NCBI GenBank assembly: GCA_032988165.1
Contig: JANTQF010000516.1
Span: forward strand, 1-18,362
Direction of reading: 5' to 3'
Length of the DNA stretch: 18,362 nt
Source: Emmonsiellopsis sp. PD_33
Taxonomy: Eukaryota > Ascomycota > Eurotiomycetes > Onygenales > Ajellomycetaceae
The notes beneath the pieces were generated by a model. The model worked only from the letters and a program-made list of their open reading frames with translations, was not told the origin of the DNA and made no database searches. The position numbers and the translations under genes are program-made. Shown here piece after piece: positions 8,246-17,335 of this stretch (the first letter of the stretch is position 1; every line of letters begins with the position of its first letter).

Positions 8246-9762
8246 CTACCCCTCCTCCCGATCCATATCATCCCTCCCCCTCTTCGCCCCGCCCTTCGCC
8301 GGCCGCCTCCCCCTCAACGTCGCCCCCCTCGACCCCCTCTTCTCATGCAAATCCTTCATCTCCGTAATCGCCTGCCTCTGCGCATCCCCGACCCTCTCAT
8401 TCAACACCATCACCTCCTCCTTCTCCACCGCATACTCATCAAGCTTCTTCCCCAACGCCGTCTCAATCCGCATCCACACCTCGACATCATACTGGGTGAC
8501 CAGACTGATCGCATGGCCGGATTTGCCTGCGCGGGCCGTGCGGCCGACGCGGTGGATATACGTCTTGCTATCCGGGGGCAGGTCGTAGTTCAGCACGACG
8601 TCGACGGACGGGATGTCAAGGCCGCGCGCGGCAACGTCCGTCGCGACGAGGATGTCGCGGCTTCGGCTGCGGAATTTGCCCAGGGCGCCGAGACGGGCTG
8701 ATTGCGAGAGTTGCCCGTGTAGCGGGATGGCGCCGAAGCCGAGGGCGCGGAGGAGGATGGCGAGGCGTTGGGTTTCGTTGACGGTGCGGGTGAAGACGAT
8801 GGCGGATTGGCCGGCGAATTCGTTGAGGAGGTAGACGAGGTGGACGTCTTTGTATTTGTGGGGGAAGAACAGGTAGGTTTGGAGGAGGGTGGAGACGGTT
8901 TGGTATTTGTTTGAGGAGATGGAGACGCGGAGCGGGTTGGAGAGGGAGGCGCGTTGGAGGGATTCGACTTTTGAGCTTATGGTTGCGGAGAAGAGGTAGG
9001 TGCGGCGCTCGCGGGGGAGGACTTTGAGGATCTTATCGAGGATCGGGCCGAAGTCGAGGTCGAGGAGGCGGTCGGCTTCGTCCATTACGAGGTATTTGAG
9101 GTTGCGGAGGGAGAAGCCCTTTGTGTTTTCGAGGTGGTCGAGGAGACGGCCGGGGGTTGCGACGACGATGTGTGGTTTCTTTCCTAGGGCGATGGCTTGG
9201 GATACCATGTCCATTCCGCCTACAATGACGGCGGTTCGGACTGAGATGAGGGCTCCGAGACCTTCGAAGGACTCTGATATTTGGTATGCGAGTTCTCGAG
9301 TTGGGGCGAGGATAAGACCAAAGAGGGATTGTGGTTTCTCCATCAGCGCTGTGCAGAGCTGGGTTAGCCAATTTACTCTGCAAGTCCTAGGAAGTGAGAT
9401 ATTGAATTACCTTGTAGAATAGGCAAAGCAAACGCAGCCGTCTTTCCACTACCTGTCTCCGCCAAACCGATCAAGTCGCGGCCCTGTAATGCGAGAGGGA
9501 TGGATTCGGCCTGAATTGGAGTGGGATTCTTGTAGCCCAGGGCCTCGCATGCATCGCACAGTGAGTCGATAACCCCGAGATCTTTGAAAGTCTTCTTCAC
9601 AGCCTCCTCTTCCGGAGCTTGTCCATCTTGCGCATCCCCCGCCTGGTCTGATGCTCCCTCATCTTGCGATTGTTGGGAAGATTCGGAGTCCGAGACGTCA
9701 TCTGCGGGAACTTCAGTCCTAGGCGCCGCATGGGACAGCTTCCGCTTCTTGACAATCGGCAT
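8246..9762 (-). CDS. RRP3: ATP-dependent rRNA helicase RRP3 (DEAD-box)
   Basis: Nucleolar DEAD-box helicase needed for pre-rRNA cleavage toward 18S rRNA and the 40S subunit. Two exons, 9762-9411 and 9348-8246, separated by a 62-nt intron with a GGCTAACCC branch region, encode 484 residues. The N-terminus has a KKRK basic patch and an acidic Ser/Asp/Glu-rich stretch (18-54). Helicase motifs follow in order: Q motif GYKNPTPIQ (76-84), AETGSGKT (101-108), PTRELA, TPGRLLDHL, DEAD (207-210), SAT (238-240), FTRT, TDVAARGLD and HRVGRTARAG. The C-terminal tail is rich in Arg/Lys/Gly. These motifs and the Rrp3-type VEVWMRIE stretch separate it from other DEAD-box paralogues with good confidence. The last 77 sense codons are almost all G- or T-ending, unlike the C-ending codons before them. 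It is divergent from SSF1 across 216 bp. Confidence 0.95.
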
Positions 9763-9978
9763 TTTGAACGACAGTCGACAATAAATCTGGGGGCGAGGAA
9801 TCTGGTGAAGTTGACGTCGGTCGTTTTTGACTCTCCACGAAAAATAATTTTGGCGGGCCCGCAAAATCGATGTTCCGGCCACCGCGGAATTTCTCCAACC
9901 ATCAAAAAAGTTCAGATCTGAGCTTGACAATTGCGCAAAAACAGACCCTGTTCTCACAACCATAACATCAATTTAGCC
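9763..9978. promoter_or_regulatory. Divergent promoter RRP3 / SSF1
   Basis: A 216-bp gap separates two divergent ribosome-biogenesis genes, so it must serve both. Visible elements: TGACGTC (CRE-like) at about 9812-9818; an A/T block AAAAATAATTTT at about 9839-9850, resembling the yeast rRNA-processing element; and a perfect 10-bp palindrome GCGGGCCCGC at 9853-9862, overlapping CCCGCAAAAT at 9858-9867. No TATA box is evident. Element functions are inferred from resemblance only. Confidence 0.6.
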
Positions 9979-11383
9979 ATGGCAAAGAGGCGCACCAAGA
10001 AGCGGACGCACATCCGCCCAGGGAACCCCAGCGGCCCCTCCCTCAAAAATGGTTCCGCTGCCATGAACAGGTCGCCGAAGAGCATGGTGATCCGGGTTGG
10101 CGCTGGTGAAGTCGGACCCAGTGTGAGCCAGCTGGTGAAAGATGTACGGTCGATGATGGAGCCGGACACAGCCAGCCGATTGAAGGTGAGGATTGCCGTA
10201 TTGCGATAATATCTGAGTTTTTTTTTCTTTCTACGTGAGCGTGCGCTAATCGTTTCGAATCCAGGAACGGAAATCAAACAAACTGAAGGACTACACGTCG
10301 ATGACGGGACCACTGGGAGTGACACATCTGCTTTTATTCTCAAAGTCGAGTTCTGGGAATACGAATCTCCGACTTGCGCTCACTCCCCGCGGGCCTACCA
10401 TTCATTTCAGAATTGAGAACTATTCGCTTTGCAAAGATATCACCAAAGCCCTGAAGCATCCGAAGGGGTCTGGCAAGGGCCACCTAACGCCTCCATTGCT
10501 TGTAATGAATAACTTCATGTCTTCAAAAACAGATGACGATGCGTCCTCGAAGAAGGTGCCGAAACACCTCGAGTCTCTTACCACCACAGTTTTCCAGTCA
10601 TTGTTTCCTCCCATCTCCCCACAAGCTACCCCACTATCGTCGATCCGTCGCATCATGTTGCTGAACAGAGAGCTGCCGTCTGAACAATCAGAGGACGACG
10701 GTTCATATATCATAAACCTTCGACACTATGCTATCACAACAAAACGGACCGGTATATCGAAGCGAATTCGCCGCCTTGATCCCACAGAGCAACGACGCCG
10801 GGACGCAAAATCCAAACCGCTCCCCAATCTTGGAAAATTGGACGATGTTGCAGATTATCTCCTTGACCCAGCCGCCGGTGGCTATACCTCTGCGAGTGAA
10901 ACGGAACTCGACACGGACGCTGAAGTTGAAGTCATGGAATCCACGGCAAGAAAGGTCTTGAATAAGCGCGACCTGCAACGGATGAAGGCCGGTGAGAAGA
11001 AATCGACCAAATCTTCTGAATCAAACGTTGAGAAACGGGCCGTCAAATTGGTTGAACTCGGTCCGCGGATGAGACTTAAGATGACCAAGGTTGAGGAAGG
11101 ACTATGTGGAGGCAAGGTGATGTGGCATCACGTCTTGACCAAGTCGGAGACAGAAGCTCGACAGTTGGATGAGACCTGGGAGAAGAAGCGCAAAGAGAAG
11201 GAACAGAGAAGACAAGAGCAGAAGGAAAATATCGAGAGAAAGCGCAAGGAGAAGGGCAAGGGGGCTAAGAAGGATGGTGAGGAAGAGGAGGATGAGGACG
11301 ATGACCTCGAGGATGGATGGGATAGTGAGGATTTTGAAGATGACGAGGACGAAGAGCTTGAAGACGCGCCCGCTGAGGATTAA
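9979..11383 (+). CDS. SSF1: Brix-domain ribosome biogenesis protein SSF1 (Peter Pan homologue)
   Basis: Binds pre-rRNA in early nucleolar pre-60S particles and is required for 27S/25S rRNA maturation. Exons 9979-10185 and 10265-11383 with a 79-nt intron (GTGAGG donor, GCTAATC branch, CAG acceptor) give 441 residues, the size of yeast Ssf1. The N-terminus is MAKRRTKKRTH, a basic nucleolar-type start. The Brix domain begins around residue 30 (SPKSMVIRVG) and continues through DYTSMTGPLGVTHLL, LTPRGPTIHFRIENYSL and IRRIMLLNRE to NLRHYAITTKRTGISK. A VKLVELGPRMRLKM motif follows near 355, as in the family. The C-terminus is a Lys/Arg-rich predicted coiled coil, then an almost purely acidic Asp/Glu tail. 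Start ATG has GCCATGG context. RRP3 lies divergently upstream, which fits co-expression of small- and large-subunit assembly factors. Confidence 0.96.
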
Positions 11384-12122
11384 AGAGGCCTCCGCTTCTT
11401 TCAGAATTCTGGTTTTTCATTTTACGCATATGCCTTGGGTGGAAAAAAGGGGGGGATAAGGAGTTAATGGAAGATTCTACCTGACGACAAGCTTTCCCTT
11501 TTGAATTTGGGATGGATATAATACATCGTCGTTTCTATTGTATTTCTCGTTTCTCAATTTCATTGTCTAGCGAATGGATATCCAATTGTTAATATATTCT
11601 ATTTCTTGGGACTCTTTCTCCAACTCCCTCTATTCTTCTCATGCTGTATATTCTTGTTCTATTCTTTTTATCGATGAAACCCGCCGTGCTAGAGTTGGCC
11701 TTTCCCCATTTTCTGTTCACGGCTACATCCTTGGTCGAGAAAGGTGACTGTCAGCATGCACCTGGTGAGGGCTAGGATAATAGCTATAAAAGGAGAATCC
11801 AATCTCTCCAACCTCGCAGGAAGTCACTCTGTCCACGGTGTACACTATGAGCCTCTTCTGACACCCGAATATATCCAGATAGCCAACCGTGCTGCCCCTG
11901 AGGAACCACCGCCGCCGGTTTGTTCCCTGCTGATTCCCAGGCAGGCATGAACTTGGTATATAGAATGCTCCTTATTGTTTGCAAAGATCAACACGACTAT
12001 TGCCCCTTGAATAAAAACGAACTGCAGGATATCATTTTCATTCTATTGACATACAACATAAGATCAGTTTTTCATGACATGGCTCATACACAACGACATC
12101 AGCTAGGTGATTTCACAGTCCT
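11384..12122. other. Convergent intergenic region between SSF1 and RIB5
   Basis: A 739-bp stretch between two gene tails with no supported gene. It is T-rich near 11500-11680 (SSF1 3' flank). From about 11740 to 12060 composition is more balanced and contains a TATAAAA at about 11786, but the only open frame there (11744-11950, plus) has no recognisable domain and I do not call it. Confidence 0.55.
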
Positions 12123-13028
12123 TCACGACGACGACGACACCCCCCGTAATTTCTCCTCCACAAGCCTTCCCACCATCTTCTCCAACACCGCAAAATCCCC
12201 CCCTTGCTGCCCAGCAAAATACCCCTGAACACTCTTCTCCACATACTTCCCCACAATATCAATCTCAACATTCACCTCCTCGCCCGGCTGCTTCTTCGCC
12301 GTCACCACCTTCTCCTGCGTATACGCAATAAGCATAACCTCAAACCACCCAGCAGCCCCATCCACCACCTTCGTAACCGTCAAACTCGCCCCGTCCAAGG
12401 TCACATACCCCTTCTCAACAATATACCTCAGCACGTCCGTATCCTTGGGCTGGAAGCGGAAGGTCAGCGCATTGCCGTCCGGCGTGACGGAGAGGATCTT
12501 GGCGGTTGTGTCGACGTGGCCTTGCACGAAGTGGCCGCCCATGCGGGTTGTGGCGGAGACGGAGCGTTCGAGGTTTACGGGGGAGCCGGTGGTGAGGGAG
12601 CCTAGGTTTGTGCGGCGGAGGGTTTCAGGGGCCACGCCGACTTTGAAGCTGGTGGGGGTGAAGGCGGTGACGGTTAGACAGGTTCCTGGTGTTGGGTTTG
12701 GTAGTTAGTTGTATGTAGGTACTGCGGGGGGGTTAGAGGGGGAGGGGGTTATATTTTGGTTGTATGGAGGAGGGAGGGGGAAGCTGAATACATACCATTG
12801 ACGCATATGCTGTCGCCCAGATGGGCGTCTGTGAGGATCTCCGCGCAATCCGAGATGGTCAATGACGTCCCGCCGCCGCCGCTGGCCGTGTCATCCTGTG
12901 CCTCTAGCACCGTGACAGCTTGGATAGCTTGTTAGTCTATCGCGGGGTAACTGATTGGAGGCAGAGCGGGATGTTGTGTGTGAGCCGCTGAACTTACTGC
13001 CAATCTTCTCAACCAAGCCTGTGAACAT
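12123..13028 (-). CDS. RIB5: Riboflavin synthase (alpha chain)
   Basis: Last step of riboflavin synthesis: dismutation of two 6,7-dimethyl-8-ribityllumazine molecules to riboflavin plus a pyrimidinedione. Exons 13028-12998, 12918-12796 and 12685-12123, with introns of 79 nt (perfect ACTAAC branch) and 110 nt, give 238 residues. The family's duplicated lumazine-binding domain is clear. Repeat one has MFTGLVEKIG at the N-terminus, GDSICVNGTCLTV, and NLERS followed by GGHFVQGHVD. Repeat two has GYVTLDGASLTV and VNVEIDIVGKYVEKS. The N-terminal MFTG and GHFVQGHVD segments are the trimer/active-site parts. It ends with a run of serines from a TCG microsatellite, probably dispensable. A short Gly-rich insertion (ASGGGG) lies in the first domain. 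From about 12437 to the stop nearly all codons are G/T-ending. It shares a 307-bp divergent promoter with the CoA-transferase. Confidence 0.96.
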
Positions 13029-13335
13029 TCTGGCAGCCTGCAAATGACAATGGTATATGAATCGAGCGGAGCCTGGAAGGTGACTATTCGTTTCTCTCTT
13101 GACTTCTATTCGACCTCTCTCTCTCTCTCAGATATCCGCAGCTCGTCGGCGGATTATTTTGCGGGGCGAAGCTATGCCAAGCGCAACTTTTCGCCGAAAC
13201 TCCGGCCGCCCGCAAAATCTCCGAGTCCGCGGTTAACAGACAGCTTTAAATATACTGGCATTTCCCCGCCATGATGGGCCTCTCCAAGTTCAAGTTGGTC
13301 TGCGGGTTGCGTCTGTCCCTGTCTGTTCCACCACC
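13029..13335. promoter_or_regulatory. Divergent promoter RIB5 / SUGCT-like CoA-transferase
   Basis: 307 bp between divergent starts. Contains a CT microsatellite at about 13113-13128. The decamer CCCGCAAAAT occurs twice as a wide inverted pair: minus strand at 13156-13165, plus strand at 13209-13218. TTTCGCCGAAA lies between them at about 13189-13199, itself nearly palindromic. The same decamer is in the RRP3/SSF1 promoter. No clear TATA box. Confidence 0.55.
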
Positions 13336-15051
13336 ATGAAGTCGTATTTGGCATTGCAAAGCTTCTCGCGGAGAACGAACCCCTTGCTGCTCTCGTCGGG
13401 GCTTGGGTTGACCGCTACAGCGAAATGGAGGAGCTTTGCGACGGCGGCGGCAAAGGCAACCCCGGATAACTTGCCATTGGCGGGTATACGCGTGCTGGAT
13501 ATGACGAGGGTGTTGGCTGGTGTGAGTATCTGTGGGTTTTATTTGAAATTTATGGATTCATGGGCTGATTGTTTCGTATATTTAGCCATACTGCACCCAG
13601 ATTCTCGGTGATTTGGGGTGAGTAATTGAAGTCCCCACGGCGCGGAAATCTCCCAATGGCGAAGAGTTTAGAAAATGGAATTCTGTTGGCTGTTTAATTC
13701 AGATTCTTCTAACCATATTCAATTAGAGCGGATGTCATCAAGGTCGAACATCCTGTCCGTGGAGACGATACCAGAGCATGGGGCCCACCGTATGCCACAT
13801 ACAAGGAGGGCACAAAAGAAGGCCCCGGGGAGAGCGCGTATTACGTAGCGGTCCGTTTATGAATAGCCAGCGTGGAAATAATTGTGGGTGGACATTTGCT
13901 AATTTCCCCTCAGGTGAACCGAAACAAGAGATCACTCGGTCTCTCATTCGCCCACCCCTCCGGCGTTGAGATCCTCCATAAACTTGTGAAGGAATGCGAT
14001 GTGCTCGTTGAGAATTACATTCCTGGCGCACTAAAGAAATATAAGATGGACTACGAGACTCTGAGCGCCATCAACCCCAAGCTGATTTACGCCAGCATAA
14101 CCGGATATGGTCAAACGGGACCCTACAGCCAGCGGGCAGGATACGATGTCATGGTCGAGGCAGAAATGGGTCTGATGCACATCACTGGATCCCGGGATGG
14201 ACCTCCTGTGAAAGTTGGAGTGGCTGTGACGGATCTGACCACCGGCCTTTACACATCTAATGCTATCATGGCTGCACTTCTGGGACGCGTGAGGACAGGA
14301 AAAGGTCAACATATTGACTCTGCGTTGAGTGATTGTCAGGTTGCTACTCTGTCGAATCTGGCAAGCTCGGCTTTGATTAGCGGACAAAAGGATTCTGGCC
14401 GATGGGGAACCGCACATCGTAAGTTGATACGTCTTGTTATGGAACATAAGTTGCCTCCCATGCTAATGGCGTAACTTCTTTCTAGCCTCCATCGTGCCAT
14501 ATCGTGGATATAAAACCAAGGACGGCGACATCCTTCTTGGAGGCGGAAACGACAGACTTTATGGCGTCCTGTGTGACAGGCTCGGACATCCCGAATGGAA
14601 GACAGACGAACGCTTCGTTAGCAACAATCTTCGCGTGAAGCATCGAGAAATTCTGGACAAGCAGATTGAGGATACCTTGAGTGAGAAGACTACTCAGGAG
14701 TGGCTTGAAATTCTGGAGGGGAGCGGAATGCCATATGCCGCTATCAACGATATTCAGGGAACGCTCAATCATTCGCACGGTAAGTAGTCGCATTATGTTC
14801 TTTGTTTGGTGTTAACAATTTTCTAATAATCCTGGTGTATAGTCCAAGCTAGAGGCATGGTGCAAGAAGTCGACCATCCAACATGCGGACCCATTAAGTT
14901 GGTCAATACCCCTATCAAATATTCCAATGCCACCCCAGGCATCAGAACACCTCCCCCGACACTCGGACAACATACCGATGAAGTCCTTCAGGGTCTTAAT
15001 CTCGGAGAAAGTGATATCGCCCAGTTGAAGAAAGACGGTGTTGTTGCATAG
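13336..15051 (+). CDS. Mitochondrial CaiB/BaiF (class III) CoA-transferase, SUGCT-like
   Basis: Best read as a fungal relative of succinyl-CoA:glutarate/hydroxymethylglutarate CoA-transferase, which re-activates dicarboxylates such as glutarate in mitochondria. Exons 13336-13521, 13586-13617 (32 nt), 13727-13850, 13914-14418, 14486-14779 and 14843-15051 give 449 residues, close to the roughly 445 of the family. The N-terminal 40 residues are Ser/Arg/Leu-rich without acids, ending RSFATAAAK: a mitochondrial presequence. Class III features: LAGIRVLDMTRVLAGPYCTQILGD; ADVIKVEHP; VNRNKRSL; LVENYIPGAL; YDVMVEAEMGLM; the catalytic Asp candidate D221 in AVTDLTTG; GKGQHIDSALSDC; HPSIVPY; and GSGMPYAAIN. 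The third intron is modelled with an atypical GTCCGT donor; an in-frame alternative donor GTAGCG lies 6 nt upstream. Exact acyl-CoA substrates cannot be read from sequence; formyl-CoA transferase or racemase labels are less likely because of the SUGCT-type C-terminal half and the mitochondrial leader. Confidence 0.9.
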
Positions 15052-15544
15052 ATAGATCTGTTAGACATGTTGCGGGCGCAATTGTGGCCATTTTTCAGGG
15101 CTTTGTTTTATACCACCCTATTTTGGATGCGATTTAAGTTTTAGACATATCTGTCTTGGTCGGTTTTTATATGTTTGTTCGTTTTAGAATACTTGCGGCA
15201 TAGTTGTGCTTGTGGAGAGTTGTATATACAGCGATTCATATCCGGGCTTATGATAGAGCATCAGCAGGAAGAAATACGATTTTATGGCTCACGGTCAATT
15301 AGAAAAACACCCTTTCGTTTTAATTCACTCTTCATATTTTGCATTCCCCTGGAAAAGTTACCCCTTAATTACTCACAGTCGCCCACCGAAATTGGATACC
15401 ACGTGACTTATATAGCAAAAATTCGACGTCGCTTCAGCATCAAAGAAAACGCTACCGATAAACGAGGCACTGGGTTGCGCGAGTCTCCGGGTAATTGGGT
15501 CGAATAAAGAAAACCACCACGGCCGATAATTTCCGCCTCTTGAC
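15052..15544. other. Intergenic: CoA-transferase 3' flank and PHD-gene promoter
   Basis: 493 bp, AT-rich on the left. The right part carries ATTGG (reverse CCAAT) at 15391-15395 immediately followed by CACGTGAC at 15400-15407, roughly 140 bp before the PHD-gene ATG. No gene or RNA recognised. Confidence 0.55.
15391..15407 (+). promoter_or_regulatory. Paired CCAAT (reverse) and CACGTGAC elements upstream of PHD gene
   Basis: ATTGG and the E-box CACGTGAC lie 4 bp apart about 140 bp upstream of the start codon. Each is a common fungal activator site (CCAAT-binding complex; Cbf1-like bHLH). The tight spacing suggests a composite element, but this is inference. Confidence 0.4.
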
Positions 15545-17335
15545 ATGGTGCTGCCGGAGGATTCCTCGCCCTTTGCGCCGACGGCAGTGCCCGCCGTCTC
15601 CCAGCCCGCGGCAGACATAAACCACTCCATTCCACCCCAGGAGACCGGAGTATCTCCATCCACGACCCCCAGTATCTATCAACCTACATCTGAGGGCCCC
15701 GCAACACCCAATCTCTCAGTGTCAAATCCCTTACGGATCCCTAGACTTTCTGCCGCTACGGCGGAGCTGCTCGCCCGGGCGAATGGGAGCATCAGCCCGC
15801 AACCAATACGTGCCAGCGATAACGCTATGACGAACGGTAGCAACACGGGAGAGGCTTCATCTTCTGTCCATTCCAATGCACTGTATAGCGACATGTCGAG
15901 TGTTGTCCCTCCAGCCAGCTCTTCCGTGTCTCACGGGGGAGATACACCTATGGCTAATGTGACCTCCTCGGGTGCTGATATAGACCCGCAGCCCACGACC
16001 CCAGCGCCTATTAATGTTACCACCAGCATAAAGCCAAGCGAAAATGTTACTCCAAAAGCGAACCGTTCAACTGATCCAAAAACTGCACCTTTGAGGACCA
16101 TCGCTCCTCATCCCACCAGCGCCAGCACGCCCCTTGTTGCCACTCCAGCCTCTACATCAAAAAGGCAAAGAACCAGCACCACCGGTAGCACCAGCGCAGT
16201 CCGAAGGCGTAAGACTGGCCCGAGAGGACCTAACAAACGGCGGAAAACGGGTCGAAATAACGGGGACGACGACGATGAAGGCGTGATCAGAGCAGGCGAT
16301 TCTAGCTCTGATGAGTCCGACGAAGCGACTCCCATTACTACCCAGACCAAATCAGGGCGACAGATACATCGGCCAACAGCCTTCGTGCCTGCGCAGCATG
16401 TTGCTACGGAATCACCTATTACGGCCGACGCGCCGCAGCAGCAGTCGCGGAAGCGGAGACGGGTCTATCGCAAGGGCCGGGAAATGAATGTAACATGCAA
16501 GCGATGCGAGAGGGGGCACAGTCCTCAGAGTAATATGATTGTATTTTGCGATGATTGCAATCGTGCATGGCACCAGTTTTGTCACAATCCACCAATTGAA
16601 GACCGGGTGATTAGTGTGAAAGAGTCGGAATGGTTCTGCAAAGAGTGTCGACCCGCTGAAGCCTTGTCTGGCGATGACATTCTATCCCCGAATAATATAG
16701 CACAAACCACAGAGACTACCAGGACCACCGCTCGTTCTCCTCCTCCAAACATACCACCGCCAGTTATTACCCCCTCGGAGACCAAAGTCGGCAGCGCACA
16801 GTTCACCCTCGACCAAAGACGCGGCTACCTATACACCCTCTCCCACTCTCACCTCGTCAACATGCTCATAGAGATATCAACCACCACCCCCGACCTCCCC
16901 ATCTTCCCATCAAATCTCCTCGACCTCCCCATATCCACCATGCCCCCACCACCCCCCAGAATCCCAGCAATCACCCCATCCTCCACCGACACAACCAAAC
17001 CCACCCTCCTCACCGGCCCCTCCGCAACATCCGTCTCAACTCTAACAACCGTAAACTCCCTCTCAACCCCACAATCCTCAGACGCCGGTGATAGCGGAGG
17101 AAAGCACGCGCGCAGGAACGCCACCAGCGACGACGGCGACAACAACAACGTCTCAGACGACGAATACATCTACATCGAAGAACACAGACTATACCCCCGC
17201 GCAGGCAATGGGTTCCGTCTCCCGCCTGACGTCGAGGATCTTGACATTTTACTTGAGGATCCGGGTTGTGCGACGTTTAGTCATTCGCTGCATGGGGCTG
17301 CGAAGGCGAGGGTGGAGATGGCGGTTGTTGCCTAG
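15545..17335 (+). CDS. PHD-finger protein, probable chromatin reader/regulator (specific function unknown)
   Basis: Single-exon frame of 596 residues. The first 210 residues are Ser/Thr/Pro-rich and low complexity. A basic, AT-hook-like block RRRKTGPRGPNKRRKTGR (about 219-238) is followed by an acidic patch, and a second basic cluster RKRRRVYRKGR precedes the PHD finger; both look like nuclear localisation signals. The PHD finger is complete C4HC3: C318, C321, C335, C338, H343, C346, C365, C368, with W342 and W363 in typical places, so it should bind two zincs and probably a histone tail. After it comes another Pro/Thr-rich disordered stretch (380-520). A short ordered-looking C-terminus then follows: YIYIEEHRLYPRAGNGFRLP and DVEDLDILLEDP. 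I cannot name an orthologue; by architecture a subunit of a histone-modifying complex is plausible. The first ATG after an in-frame upstream stop was used. The final codons switch from C- to G/T-ending at about 17220. Confidence 0.88.
   Translation: MVLPEDSSPFAPTAVPAVSQPAADINHSIPPQETGVSPSTTPSIYQPTSEGPATPNLSVSNPLRIPRLSAATAELLARANGSISPQPIRASDNAMTNGSNTGEASSSVHSNALYSDMSSVVPPASSSVSHGGDTPMANVTSSGADIDPQPTTPAPINVTTSIKPSENVTPKANRSTDPKTAPLRTIAPHPTSASTPLVATPASTSKRQRTSTTGSTSAVRRRKTGPRGPNKRRKTGRNNGDDDDEGVIRAGDSSSDESDEATPITTQTKSGRQIHRPTAFVPAQHVATESPITADAPQQQSRKRRRVYRKGREMNVTCKRCERGHSPQSNMIVFCDDCNRAWHQFCHNPPIEDRVISVKESEWFCKECRPAEALSGDDILSPNNIAQTTETTRTTARSPPPNIPPPVITPSETKVGSAQFTLDQRRGYLYTLSHSHLVNMLIEISTTTPDLPIFPSNLLDLPISTMPPPPPRIPAITPSSTDTTKPTLLTGPSATSVSTLTTVNSLSTPQSSDAGDSGGKHARRNATSDDGDNNNVSDDEYIYIEEHRLYPRAGNGFRLPPDVEDLDILLEDPGCATFSHSLHGAAKARVEMAVVA

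Noticed and set aside
8345..9422. Arg-rich plus-strand frames antisense to RRP3
   Set aside because: Mirror image of the biased third positions of the RRP3 codons; the minus strand has complete helicase motifs.
10186..10264. Possible box C/D snoRNA in the SSF1 intron (CTGA present)
   Set aside because: Only 79 nt, no RTGATGA C box and no terminal stem; the intron has ordinary donor, branch and acceptor.
11744..12228. Small plus-strand open frames between SSF1 and RIB5, with a TATAAAA nearby
   Set aside because: No recognisable domain, and the right one is antisense to RIB5; insufficient to call a gene.
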